Shown: piece by piece, positions 1-6,109 of the stretch | Layout: every line of letters starts with the position of its first letter | How positions within the stretch are numbered: position 1 is the stretch's first letter | Assembly (NCBI GenBank): GCA_046594105.1 | Contig: JBKJQB010000062.1 | Coordinates: 1-21,403, forward strand | Length of the DNA stretch: 21,403 bases | Direction: 5' to 3' | From: JBDSGC01 sp046594105 | GTDB taxonomy: Bacteria; Acidobacteriota; Thermoanaerobaculia; Gp7-AA8 | Translations under genes and position numbers: made by a program | Notes under the pieces: generated by a model | What the model was told of the DNA's origin: nothing | Databases searched by the model: none | Seen by the model: only the letters and a program-made list of their open reading frames with translations

Positions 1-5
1 TGACC

Positions 6-572
6 ATGGTGCGCTCCGCCGTTGCCATGATCGTGAGACCCCTCCTCTTCGCCCTCCTGTTGCTGTCGTCGATTTCCGTACAGGGCAGTATCTCTGTGGC
101 CCGCTCCCAGACCAAGCCTCGCACGATTGATGTGGCCATCGCGGACGAGCCGCTGTCGGTCGCGGTGAAGGCGCTGGAGTTGTATCTGCTGAAGCCGGTC
201 GGGATCGAGTCGAGCGGCGATCCTGAGGTTAGCTTCAGCGCCCGAGGCGTGCGTCCGGAAGCGGCGCTGGCGGCGATCGCGCTCAGTGGCGGCATGAAGG
301 TGGTGGAGAAGCGGGAGAGGACGATCCTCCGCTCCGCGGGCCCACTGGTCACACTCGATGTGAAGGATGCTGAGATCAAGGTCATTCTCCGGTCGTTGAA
401 GGAGCAGTGCGGCATCAGGAATCTGGTAGCCGATCCCGGCGTCACAGGCAGCGGGACGTTCCTGCTGCGCGACGTTCCCTGCCGGACTGCGTTCCGCGTG
501 GTATTCGGCATGATGGGCCTGCGCGCCTCGTATGAGCCGAACTCGGTGGTCATAGTCTCGATTCGGCGCTGA
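6..572 (+). CDS. Secreted protein with two STN-like (secretin/TonB short N-terminal) repeats
   Basis: The N-terminus is a hydrophobic export signal (about residues 9-27, ending near Ser-Val-Ala-Arg), so the protein is probably periplasmic. Two tandem copies of a short alpha/beta module follow, at about residues 38-105 and 113-187. Each has the pattern of the STN domain found in secretins and TonB-dependent receptors: a beta strand, then a helix containing a central Leu-x-x-Leu stretch, then a strand ending in a small hydrophobic motif. There is no secretin pore or beta-barrel after them, so this is a stand-alone pair. The start could be ATG 6 or ATG 27 (MIVRPLL), which puts the signal closer to the N-terminus. 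The frame is open to the left edge, so the gene might begin outside the window. Partner and function are unknown; the domain call is by eye. Confidence 0.7.
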   Translation: MVRSAVAMIVRPLLFALLLLSSISVQGSISVARSQTKPRTIDVAIADEPLSVAVKALELYLLKPVGIESSGDPEVSFSARGVRPEAALAAIALSGGMKVVEKRERTILRSAGPLVTLDVKDAEIKVILRSLKEQCGIRNLVADPGVTGSGTFLLRDVPCRTAFRVVFGMMGLRASYEPNSVVIVSIRR

Positions 573-574
573 GG

Positions 575-580
575 TAGACT
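575..580 (+). promoter_or_regulatory. Candidate -10 box (TAGACT) for leaderless gene at 590
   Basis: TAGACT is followed by nine bases and then ATG 590. There is no purine-rich ribosome-binding site in between (the spacer is ccgccgccc). The spacing would put transcription start at or beside the ATG. The same arrangement recurs at other genes here. No convincing -35 was seen. Confidence 0.5.
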
Positions 581-589
581 CCGCCGCCC

Positions 590-1279
590 ATGAATTCGCG
601 GAACGCGATCAAGATCGCGCTGCTGTTGCTGATCGTCGCGGCCGTCGCTGTGATCTTCTTTTCTCCTCTCCGGCAGCACCTCAACCTCGCCAGCGCGCGT
701 GACTGGGTTGCGCACACGCGGGAGAGCGCACGGGGGATGTGGTACGCGCCGCTCATCCTGATCGTGGCGTATGCGGTAGGGTGCGTATTCGCCATTCCGG
801 CCAGCATCTTCGTCCTCGTCGCCGGAGCTCTGTGGGGTTGGAAGCTCGGCGCGCTCTACGCGATCGCCGGCGGACTCCTGGGCGCCATCGCCTCGTACTT
901 CATGGGTCGATTTCTCGGCGAGGGACTACTGTCGCGGTTCGGGAAGGCCGGTGACGTGGTGATGAAGCAGGCGAAGAATGCCGGGTTCCAGACCATGCTG
1001 ATCGTGCGGCTCATTCCGGGGCCGCCCTTCGCGGTGTGGAACTACGGGGCGGGCGTGGCCGGTGTTCCTTTCAGAGATTACGCGTTGGCCACGGCGCTGG
1101 GCATTCTCCCTTCGCATGCGATCTTCGCCTACTCGGCCGATGCGATCTTCAGCGGGACCATGACGGAAGGGGAAGCCCTCCGGAAGCTGGCCATCGTCGG
1201 CGCGCTGCTGATCGCCATGGTGGTTCTGGCCTCCTACCTGAAGAAGCGGAGCACTGCTGCTTCGACTCCTCAGGGATGA
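590..1279 (+). CDS. TVP38/TMEM64 (DedA superfamily, VTT domain) inner-membrane protein
   Basis: This is a 229-residue polytopic membrane protein. After a first membrane helix (about residues 7-25) there is the VTT/SNARE-associated domain: a re-entrant hydrophobic stretch with Phe-Ala-Ile-Pro-Ala near residue 67, a Gly/Ala-rich pair of helices ending in Tyr-Phe-Met-Gly-Arg-Phe-Leu-Gly, and the signature RLIPGPPFAVWN near residues 140-151, followed by GVPFRDYALATALGILP. The family's members are proposed lipid transporters or scramblases in the cytoplasmic membrane; the substrate cannot be read from the sequence. Length is normal for the family. It lies 17 bases after the preceding stop but has its own candidate -10 box and no Shine-Dalgarno, so it may be transcribed independently as a leaderless mRNA. 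Confidence 0.88.
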   Translation: MNSRNAIKIALLLLIVAAVAVIFFSPLRQHLNLASARDWVAHTRESARGMWYAPLILIVAYAVGCVFAIPASIFVLVAGALWGWKLGALYAIAGGLLGAIASYFMGRFLGEGLLSRFGKAGDVVMKQAKNAGFQTMLIVRLIPGPPFAVWNYGAGVAGVPFRDYALATALGILPSHAIFAYSADAIFSGTMTEGEALRKLAIVGALLIAMVVLASYLKKRSTAASTPQG

Positions 1280-1322
1280 TGCGAAGACCGTCTTCTCCCG
1301 CCTCTCCATTCTGACTTGGCAG

Positions 1323-1328
1323 TATCCT
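1323..1328 (+). promoter_or_regulatory. Candidate -10 box (TATCCT) before ATG 1337
   Basis: TATCCT is followed by eight bases and ATG 1337. This is the TANNNT-to-ATG geometry seen at other genes in the window. It argues for ATG 1337 over an upstream in-frame TTG at 1316, because that TTG would lie upstream of this box. Confidence 0.35.
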
Positions 1329-1336
1329 TCTCTGGA

Positions 1337-1528
1337 ATGACCAAGCCTGACGATTTGTCCAACATCATCGCTGACCTCCAGCGGCAGCGTCGGGACCTCG
1401 AGGCGCAGCTCGATGAAACCTCCCGTTCCCGATCATCGACCGCGCAGGTGGTCGAGAAGATCATCGACATCAAGCAGCGCGCCGAAGAGATTCGTCAGCG
1501 CACCACTGAGCCTGACGATCCTCGGTAA
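1337..1528 (+). CDS. Small charged coiled-coil protein, function unknown
   Basis: This is a 63-residue protein (MTKPDDLSN...) made almost wholly of charged and polar helix-forming residues. Leu/Ile/Val at heptad-like spacing (DLQRQRRDLEAQL, VVEKIIDIKQRAEEI) suggests a short coiled coil. There is no signal peptide or membrane segment, so it is presumably cytoplasmic. ATG 1337 is preferred over the in-frame TTG 1316 because a TATCCT box lies eight bases before it and no Shine-Dalgarno is seen for either start. It fills the gap between two confident genes on the same strand. Small size and lack of a recognised family leave some doubt, but its composition looks like a real protein, unlike the overlapping frames. 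Confidence 0.55.
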   Translation: MTKPDDLSNIIADLQRQRRDLEAQLDETSRSRSSTAQVVEKIIDIKQRAEEIRQRTTEPDDPR

Positions 1529-1626
1529 GACACTCCCGGCCACAGGGTCTGAGCGGACCGTCTGCACATCTCGCTGTGCAAACCGCTGTGTTATATTGAT
1601 CAACCCGCCAGCGCGGCGGCCTTGTC

Positions 1627-2661
1627 ATGATCGAGATCCAGATCGTCCCCAGCGACATCCGTCGCAATGTGCGGTACGTCTTTTTCGACCGCCATCGCGT
1701 AGTGATCGGCATCGTCGCGCTTTCGATCATTCTGGCCGGGATCATCGGCTCGATGGCGGCGGCTCCCACGGTCATCCGTCGCGTTTACAAAGACAACGAT
1801 CTGAAGAACATGCGCGAGGAGCGCGGGATCCAGCGCGAACGGCTGCACGAGAACGTAGTGCAGATGACCTCTCTGGAGAAGAATCTCGAAGAGCATCGCA
1901 TCCGCGTTGAAAAGCTGATCACCGTCTACGGTCTGGATCGCAGTCTCGGCGCAGGCGGTTTCTCCACCTCGTTGAAAAAGAGCGCCTCGGAGATCGATCT
2001 GCAGGTGGGGGACGCCCGTCACCGCGAGATCGCTCTGCGAAGCGCCATGAGGCGGCTGCAGGATCAGCTCGGCCTTCTGGCCCGTTACGAGCGCGCCAAC
2101 AGCGACATCGTTCGCCACACACCTTCCATCCTCCCGTTGCCTTCCGATCAATTCGTGCTGACCTCTCCCTTCGGCACCAGGATCTCGCCTTTCACCCGCG
2201 CCGCCGATCTCCACAAGGGTCTCGATCTTTCCGCTCCCACGGGCACTCCCATCTTCGCCGCCGCTGACGGCGTGGTCAGCTTCTCTGGCCGTTACCCGCT
2301 GCGCGACAGCGTGGCCTGGTGGAGGTTCGGGAACGTGGTGGTGGTCAATCATTCCGATCGCTTCATCACCATCTACGGCCACTGCGACTCGGTGAAGGTT
2401 CGGGCCGGCCAGGCGGTCAAGCAGGGCGAGGTCATCGCCACCGTCGGCTCCACCGGCTGGAGCACCAACTCCCATCTTCACTACGAAGTGCGCAGCGATC
2501 TGGAAGAGCAGGGGAAGTACATCGCCATCGATCCGCGCATTTACATCCTCAACTACCAGTGGAACAATGAGGCATCTCTGTTGATGCGGGCTCGAAGCAG
2601 CAAGGACTACAAGAATTTCGACCCGCTTCCATCGGCGTTCATCGGGCGCAGGAGGGTGTGA
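1627..2661 (+). CDS. Membrane-anchored M23 (LytM) peptidase with coiled coil; bactofilin-partner type
   Basis: This is a 344-residue protein with a short cytoplasmic N-terminus, one membrane helix (about residues 25-45), a charged helical region that could be a coiled coil (about 55-160) and a C-terminal LytM/M23 domain (about 175-310). The zinc-site residues are visible: His196 and Asp200 in HKGLD, His252 in YGHCD, and His283/His285 in SHLHYEV. It is therefore expected to be an active metallo-endopeptidase cutting peptidoglycan cross-links in the periplasm. The stop overlaps the start of the bactofilin-like gene by one base, so the two are translationally coupled. This pairing and architecture match known bactofilin/M23 shape modules such as LmdC-BacA in Hyphomonas and Csd1-CcmA in Helicobacter. 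A possible -10 (TATATT, 1592-1597) lies 29 bases upstream. Confidence 0.88.
   Translation: MIEIQIVPSDIRRNVRYVFFDRHRVVIGIVALSIILAGIIGSMAAAPTVIRRVYKDNDLKNMREERGIQRERLHENVVQMTSLEKNLEEHRIRVEKLITVYGLDRSLGAGGFSTSLKKSASEIDLQVGDARHREIALRSAMRRLQDQLGLLARYERANSDIVRHTPSILPLPSDQFVLTSPFGTRISPFTRAADLHKGLDLSAPTGTPIFAAADGVVSFSGRYPLRDSVAWWRFGNVVVVNHSDRFITIYGHCDSVKVRAGQAVKQGEVIATVGSTGWSTNSHLHYEVRSDLEEQGKYIAIDPRIYILNYQWNNEASLLMRARSSKDYKNFDPLPSAFIGRRRV
2650..2655 (+). promoter_or_regulatory. Shine-Dalgarno AGGAGG deciding the start of the bactofilin-like gene
   Basis: AGGAGG sits five bases before ATG 2661 but only two bases before an in-frame GTG at 2658. Spacing favours ATG 2661. The site lies inside the end of the preceding peptidase gene. 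Confidence 0.75.
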
Positions 2662-3458
2662 TGAGTGGAGCAGCCGATCAGGCCAATTTCCCCACCATGA
2701 TCATTCCGAAGGGGACGGAGATCCGCGTCAACACCCACGGGCAGCTCTCCATCAAGACCCCCGGCAACCTGGTCATCCAGAACTCCGGGACCTACTCCGA
2801 GATCGAGTCCACCAACGGTTCGATCCGCATCGAGGAGAACGTCACCGTGGAGGCGGTCAGCATCAAGGCGGGGCAGGCATGCTTCATCCAGGGAACGCTG
2901 ACCGCGTGGAAGGTGCACGCCAAGCGGATCACCCTGGAGGACCGGGCCAAGGCCTTCATCATGCTTCAGGAGTCGGAGCATCTGGAGCTGTCCAAGAGCG
3001 CCCGGCTCGTGGGCAACTTCTCCAACGAGAAAGAGCTGTTCTTCATGATGGGCAAATTCAGCCCGCAGTTGAAAGAGCTGCCGGGAACCGTGGACATGGG
3101 CAGCCATCAGGCCGTGCCCGATTCGCGTCCGAACGCCTGGATTGCGCCGTCCAACCCGGTCCCCCAGACCAACACGATGGCGGCGCCCGCAGCCACCACC
3201 CAGCAGATGCCCGCCCATCGCGAAGACCCCGCAGACCATCTGCGAAATGCCCAGTCCCTCCTCGAGCGAGCCACCGGCCGGACCGATCTCGGTCCCGCGG
3301 ACTCCGATTCCATGCAGGAAGTGCTCGCCGCGCTGCGCGATCGGAACGTCTCCCGGGTGGGCAGCATCTATCGCGAGGCCCTGGCCGGTGCGCGCGGTCA
3401 ATCGGACACCGTCCGGCAGGCCGCGGATCACCTCGATCGCTATTTCCAGCAGCGCTGA
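2661..3458 (+). CDS. Bactofilin-like polymer-forming protein
   Basis: This is a 265-residue soluble protein. About residues 15-120 consist of short beta-strand repeats (turns ending in Gly or Asn with alternating Ile/Val, as in GNLVIQNSGTYSEIES and ISIKAGQACFIQGTLTAWKV), which read as the right-handed beta-helix of bactofilins. The remainder (about 145-265) is Pro/Ala-rich and then helical, longer than the tails of classical bactofilins. Bactofilins polymerise without nucleotide on the inner face of the membrane and recruit wall enzymes. The immediately upstream, overlapping gene is an anchored M23 peptidase, the usual partner. AGGAGG at 2650-2655 supports ATG 2661. The beta-helix assignment is by pattern and is the less certain part. 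A repeat element starts at the base after the stop codon. Confidence 0.68.
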   Translation: MSGAADQANFPTMIIPKGTEIRVNTHGQLSIKTPGNLVIQNSGTYSEIESTNGSIRIEENVTVEAVSIKAGQACFIQGTLTAWKVHAKRITLEDRAKAFIMLQESEHLELSKSARLVGNFSNEKELFFMMGKFSPQLKELPGTVDMGSHQAVPDSRPNAWIAPSNPVPQTNTMAAPAATTQQMPAHREDPADHLRNAQSLLERATGRTDLGPADSDSMQEVLAALRDRNVSRVGSIYREALAGARGQSDTVRQAADHLDRYFQQR

Positions 3459-3531
3459 GCCGGCACGGCCGGCGGCGCTGGTTGCCTAAGGCTCGGCCAA
3501 GATCACGCTCCAAGACGTTCTGCCGGGCGCG
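3459..3531 (+). repeat. Post-stop repeat family A, copy 1 (left arm of inverted pair)
   Basis: It begins at the base after the bactofilin-like stop codon with the hairpin GCCGGC-ACG-GCCGGC. It continues through GGCGCTGGTTGCC, an AAGGCT block, AAGATCACGCTCCAAG and ACGTTCTGCCG. It matches 7506-7583 closely and is an imperfect inverted copy of 3602-3679. Confidence 0.85.
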
Positions 3532-3601
3532 CAAAAAGAGCGCAACGCAGCAGACCCGACTTTCCGCGTCCGCAGCAGGATGGGTGTGAGCAATGCGGGC
3601 G
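3532..3601. other. Spacer between inverted repeat arms, no gene seen
   Basis: These 70 bases separate the two arms of the family A inverted pair. No convincing start with a ribosome-binding site or recognisable protein is present. Open frames that cross it run through the repeats. Confidence 0.6.
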
Positions 3602-3679
3602 AGGAGCCTGCGCGGCAGAACAACTTGGAGCGGAATCATGGCAGAGCCTTGGGCAACCAGCGAAGCCGGCCGTGCCGGC
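3602..3679 (-). repeat. Post-stop repeat family A, copy 2 (right arm, inverted)
   Basis: Read on the minus strand it starts with GCCGGCACGGCCGGC and runs to CGCGCAGGCTCCT, matching 7506-7583 over its full length with scattered differences. Together with copy 1 it brackets a 221-base block (3459-3679). Confidence 0.85.
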
Positions 3680-3698
3680 GGGTGTGAGAAATGCGGGC

Positions 3699-3704
3699 TA
3701 GAAT
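3699..3704 (+). promoter_or_regulatory. Candidate -10 box (TAGAAT) for leaderless rhomboid gene
   Basis: TAGAAT is followed by nine bases (ccgcggctc) and ATG 3714. It differs from the TATAAT consensus at one position. No Shine-Dalgarno lies between it and the ATG. Confidence 0.55.
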
Positions 3705-3713
3705 CCGCGGCTC

Positions 3714-4394
3714 ATGCTGCCTCTGGCCGACCACAATCCGCGACGGACCGCTCCCTTCATCAACGTGGCGCTGATGATCGGCAACGTGCTGATGTTTTTC
3801 TGGGAGATCTCGCTCGGTGCCTCCATCCAGCCCGTCCTGCAGAGGCTCGCATTCGTCCCGTCGACATTCTGGAGCTCCGCGCCGATCGTCTCCAGCATCG
3901 TGGCCATGTTCGTCTCCATGTTCCTGCACGGAGGCTGGCTGCACCTCGGGGGGAACATGTTGTTCCTCTGGGTCTTCGGCGACAACATCGAGGACCGCCT
4001 CGGGCATGGGCGCTATCTGATCTTCTACCTCGCCTCGGGCGTGGCAGCCACTCTCGCCCACGCGGCCATGAATCCCGGCTCCGGCGTTCCCTCCATCGGC
4101 GCTTCCGGCGCGATCGCCGGAGTGCTCGGTGCCTACCTCATCCTGTTTCCCAAACAGCGCATCACCACGCTGATCCCGATCTTCATCTTCATCACAGTCC
4201 GCGAGATTCCGGCGATCGTTCTGCTCGGCTTCTGGTTCGTGCTGCAGCTGTTCGTGGGAACCGTGTCGCTGGGCGGCTCCCTCCACGAGCAAGGCGGCGT
4301 GGCCTACTTTGCGCACATCGGCGGGTTCCTCACCGGGATGGTCCTGGTGATCCTGATGGGCGGTCTGCGGCGTCGGCGGTTGAGCGCCGCCTGA
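3714..4394 (+). CDS. Rhomboid-family intramembrane serine protease
   Basis: This is a 226-residue polytopic protein with about six membrane helices. The active site is intact: Ser131 in GASGAIAG and His201 in AHIGGF. The conserved L1/TM2 motif is also present (HGGWLHLGGNMLFLWVFG, residues 72-89, with His77 and Asn81). Rhomboids cleave membrane-spanning substrates within the bilayer. The substrate is unknown, and family members in bacteria often act on quality control or on secreted or anchored proteins. It is a minimal rhomboid with no extra domains. A TAGAAT box nine bases before the ATG suggests leaderless transcription starting just after the repeat block. It converges on the GalT-family gene with 18 bases between stops. 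Confidence 0.93.
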   Translation: MLPLADHNPRRTAPFINVALMIGNVLMFFWEISLGASIQPVLQRLAFVPSTFWSSAPIVSSIVAMFVSMFLHGGWLHLGGNMLFLWVFGDNIEDRLGHGRYLIFYLASGVAATLAHAAMNPGSGVPSIGASGAIAGVLGAYLILFPKQRITTLIPIFIFITVREIPAIVLLGFWFVLQLFVGTVSLGGSLHEQGGVAYFAHIGGFLTGMVLVILMGGLRRRRLSAA

Positions 4395-4412
4395 GGTCGG
4401 GCAGGCATCGAA

Positions 4413-5234
4413 TCAAAGATCTGCGGACCTCTGCAGTGCGCGCGCGGCTTCGACCGGATCGACGGTGTTGATGAACGTTCCGGCTCCCAGCTCAAAGCCG
4501 GCGATGGGACTGAGGCGCGGGAACAGCTCGAGGTACCAGTGGGCGCGCAACTGGCCGGGAAAGTTGAGGAAGCACCAGTTGAAGGCGCCGCCGATGCGAC
4601 GAGTGGCCGCCACCGCGCGCTGGAGCAGCGACGCGAGGTCACCCGGATCGCTCATCTCGTTTGCGTGCCTGCGGGGAACGATCCACTGCTGCCAGGGCAT
4701 CGTCGACCCCATGGGCGCGATCCAATCGTAGTCCGTGCTCTGAGCGATTCGCGGATGGCCTGAGGACGCGCAGAGCGGGCAGGATGGGCAATCCGCGAAG
4801 GCCTGCGTTTCTGCTGCGATCCGCGCGGGCGCAAACGCGGTCCCCAGGATCTGGGAGTGAGGGTGGGGAATCGAGGCACCGGCCAGCTGGCCGTGATTCT
4901 TGAACAGGGTGACGAAGGGCGACCGCGCCCGAAGCTGCCGGTAGCGATCGAACGCCAGTGCCATGACCGAGGCTGCGTGCTCCCTGCTCAGCTCGTCGAA
5001 GCTGCGATCGTGACGAGCGTCTTCGACCAGCACTTCGTGGTGCTGCGATGCAGGGTACTTGTTCGGGAAGAGCCGGATTCGCCAGGGGTCGCCCTCACGG
5101 CGGATCTCCGGCGGCGTCTCATCTTCCGCTCCCGGACAGAATGGGCAGGCCCCTCCCTGATAGAGGTTCGGGCGGCGCTGGCGATCGGGGACGGTCAGCA
5201 CCGGGAGCCGGGAGATCGGAGTCTCCGCGATCAC
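4413..5234 (-). CDS. galT: GalT-family (hexose-1-phosphate uridylyltransferase-like, HIT superfamily) nucleotidylyltransferase
   Basis: With GTG 5234 as start the protein has 273 residues, shorter than typical GalT (about 330-350). The nucleotidyl-transfer motif HPHSQ is intact (His124-Pro-His126-Ser-Gln128). Cysteine pairs CPFC (30-33) and CPSCPLC (149-155) are likely metal ligands. The second HIT-like half is present but compact (WQQWIVPRRH, 181-190). The family transfers UMP between a UDP-sugar and a sugar-1-phosphate through a uridylyl-histidine. The GTG start overlaps the TGA of the upstream CDP-alcohol phosphatidyltransferase (GTGA), so the two are coupled. The open frame extends further upstream but there only shadows that gene. 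The exact sugar or other substrate is uncertain, and the partner hints at a lipid or polyol-phosphate role rather than galactose use. Confidence 0.8.
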   Translation of the reverse strand: MIAETPISRLPVLTVPDRQRRPNLYQGGACPFCPGAEDETPPEIRREGDPWRIRLFPNKYPASQHHEVLVEDARHDRSFDELSREHAASVMALAFDRYRQLRARSPFVTLFKNHGQLAGASIPHPHSQILGTAFAPARIAAETQAFADCPSCPLCASSGHPRIAQSTDYDWIAPMGSTMPWQQWIVPRRHANEMSDPGDLASLLQRAVAATRRIGGAFNWCFLNFPGQLRAHWYLELFPRLSPIAGFELGAGTFINTVDPVEAARALQRSADL

Positions 5235-5845
5235 GATTGTTCCAGGGACCAGGCCTTCCTGACGCGCTGGCCGATTCCGACGACCGCCACGGTGATCATC
5301 AGCACGGCGAACCATTCCGCGACGGTCAGCGTGGCTGCGGTGAACGATTGCCAGCCGTTGGAGTACAGGATGTACGACAGGATCGGCAGGGCCACCAGTG
5401 CCAGCACAAATTCTCCGCGGCCGACCGCTTCGTAGCTGCGATGACGGTAGGTGGCCTCGATCTGCGTCCCGATGTATCCATTCATCATGATCAGCACGAT
5501 CGCGGCGACCAGGAGCGGCTGGCGGACATCGTTGCCCATGAGCCAGCCGGCGCCGAGAAACGTGTCGGACAGCCGGTCTGCGCAATGATCCAGAAAGTCT
5601 CCGAAACGGGAGGTTTTCCCCTGTACACGCGCCACGATGCCGTCGAAGGCGTCGGCCAGCCCACCCACAATGATCAGCGCGACGGCCGCGAGAAACAGCC
5701 AGGGTTTCCTGCTGCCGTTTGCCAGGAATGTTGCCGCCACCAGGTTGAGGGCCAGCGCCACGAGGGTGATTGCATTCGGGGAGAGGGGACAGTGGCGGGC
5801 GAGAGGAGAAAACCATCGGGCCAGCCGTTCACGCCATTCGTTCAT
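5231..5845 (-). CDS. CDP-alcohol phosphatidyltransferase family membrane enzyme
   Basis: This is a 204-residue protein with about six membrane helices. The family signature D-x2-D-G-x2-A-R-x8-G-x3-D-x3-D is complete: Asp65, Asp68, Gly69, Ala72, Arg73, Gly82, Asp86 and Asp90 (DAFDGIVAR followed by GDFLDHCAD). Such enzymes join a CDP-linked lipid or polyol to a second alcohol in the inner membrane, using two metal ions bound by the aspartates. The acceptor cannot be predicted. It is first in a two-gene unit with the GalT-family gene (four-base overlap). A TACAAT box lies eight bases before the ATG with no Shine-Dalgarno, so the unit may start as a leaderless mRNA. Confidence 0.92.
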   Translation of the reverse strand: MNEWRERLARWFSPLARHCPLSPNAITLVALALNLVAATFLANGSRKPWLFLAAVALIIVGGLADAFDGIVARVQGKTSRFGDFLDHCADRLSDTFLGAGWLMGNDVRQPLLVAAIVLIMMNGYIGTQIEATYRHRSYEAVGRGEFVLALVALPILSYILYSNGWQSFTAATLTVAEWFAVLMITVAVVGIGQRVRKAWSLEQS

Positions 5846-5853
5846 CGCCGGAG

Positions 5854-5859
5854 ATTGTA
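5854..5859 (-). promoter_or_regulatory. Candidate -10 box (TACAAT, minus strand) for the phosphatidyltransferase
   Basis: On the minus strand TACAAT is followed by eight bases (ctccggcg) and then ATG 5845. This fits transcription starting at or next to the start codon. It differs from TATAAT at one position. Confidence 0.6.
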
Positions 5860-5894
5860 TAAGCGGTGAGCCCCTGATTTTCTCTCGTTACGAC

Positions 5895-5924
5895 TTGAAA
5901 TAACTGCAAAGCAGATGTTATTAT
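5895..5924 (+). promoter_or_regulatory. Sigma70-type promoter for riboswitch-GH18 transcript
   Basis: TTGAAA (5895-5900) and TATTAT (5919-5924) are separated by 18 bases. The predicted transcription start is near 5931, about a dozen bases before the riboswitch aptamer. The surrounding sequence is noticeably AT-rich compared with the window. Confidence 0.7.
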
Positions 5925-5942
5925 GAGCCTCGTTACACAGCG

Positions 5943-6028
5943 ATCACGCGACAAAGGCTAACTCCCGGCGACGGGAGGGCGCAAAGTTCCAGGTCTGAAT
6001 CCTCAGATGGCTGAGCTACCGAACGTGC
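5943..6028 (+). ncRNA. Cyclic di-GMP-I (GEMM-I) riboswitch aptamer
   Basis: The conserved GEMM-I elements occur in order. They are AAAGGCTAAC (5952-5961), a perfect stem CTCCCG/CGGGAG closed by a GCGA tetraloop, and the core GGCGCAAAG (5978-5986). Next comes a second arm, CAGGTCT...CAGATGGCTG, carrying the tetraloop receptor, and a closing ...GAGCTACCGAAC segment. CACG near 5945 can pair with CGTG near 6024 to form P1. The base aligned with the ligand-contacting G20 of the Vibrio Vc2 aptamer is G, which fits c-di-GMP rather than the cGAMP-selective variants. It sits between a good promoter and a terminator hairpin, directly upstream of a secreted GH18 gene. Confidence 0.9.
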
Positions 6029-6067
6029 TACGGGTTGCATTCATCACAACCCGCTCCTTCCTCGGAA

Positions 6068-6109
6068 GGCGTTCCCAAGCGTGCTGGATCGCGGCTAGGA
6101 GCGCCTTTT
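6068..6109 (+). terminator. Riboswitch expression platform: terminator hairpin containing the Shine-Dalgarno of the GH18 gene
   Basis: GGCGTTCC (6068-6075) pairs with GGAGCGCC (6098-6105) with one G-U pair, helped by an inner AGC/GCT pairing. TTTT follows at 6106-6109. The 3' arm overlaps the ribosome-binding sequence AGGAG (6097-6101), six bases before TTG 6108. Folding would therefore both end transcription and hide the start site. Alternative pairing exists: CGCTCCT (6052-6058) is fully complementary to AGGAGCG (6097-6103), and CCTTCC (6056-6061) to GGAAGG (6064-6069). Another hairpin (6031-6053) lies between aptamer and terminator. Which fold corresponds to ligand-bound RNA cannot be decided by eye. 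Confidence 0.7.

Noticed and set aside
1600..2481. Minus-strand frame of 293 codons opposite the M23 peptidase
   Set aside because: It overlaps a confident gene with intact zinc motifs, and its translation resembles no protein.
3459..3679. Insertion sequence
   Set aside because: The inverted ends suggest a mobile element, but the block is too short for a transposase and no coding sequence is inside. Kept as a repeat block only.
5235..5816. Upstream extension of the GalT-family frame
   Set aside because: The extension is the wrong frame of the CDP-alcohol phosphatidyltransferase gene and reads as Arg-rich nonsense. The family similarity begins just after GTG 5234.
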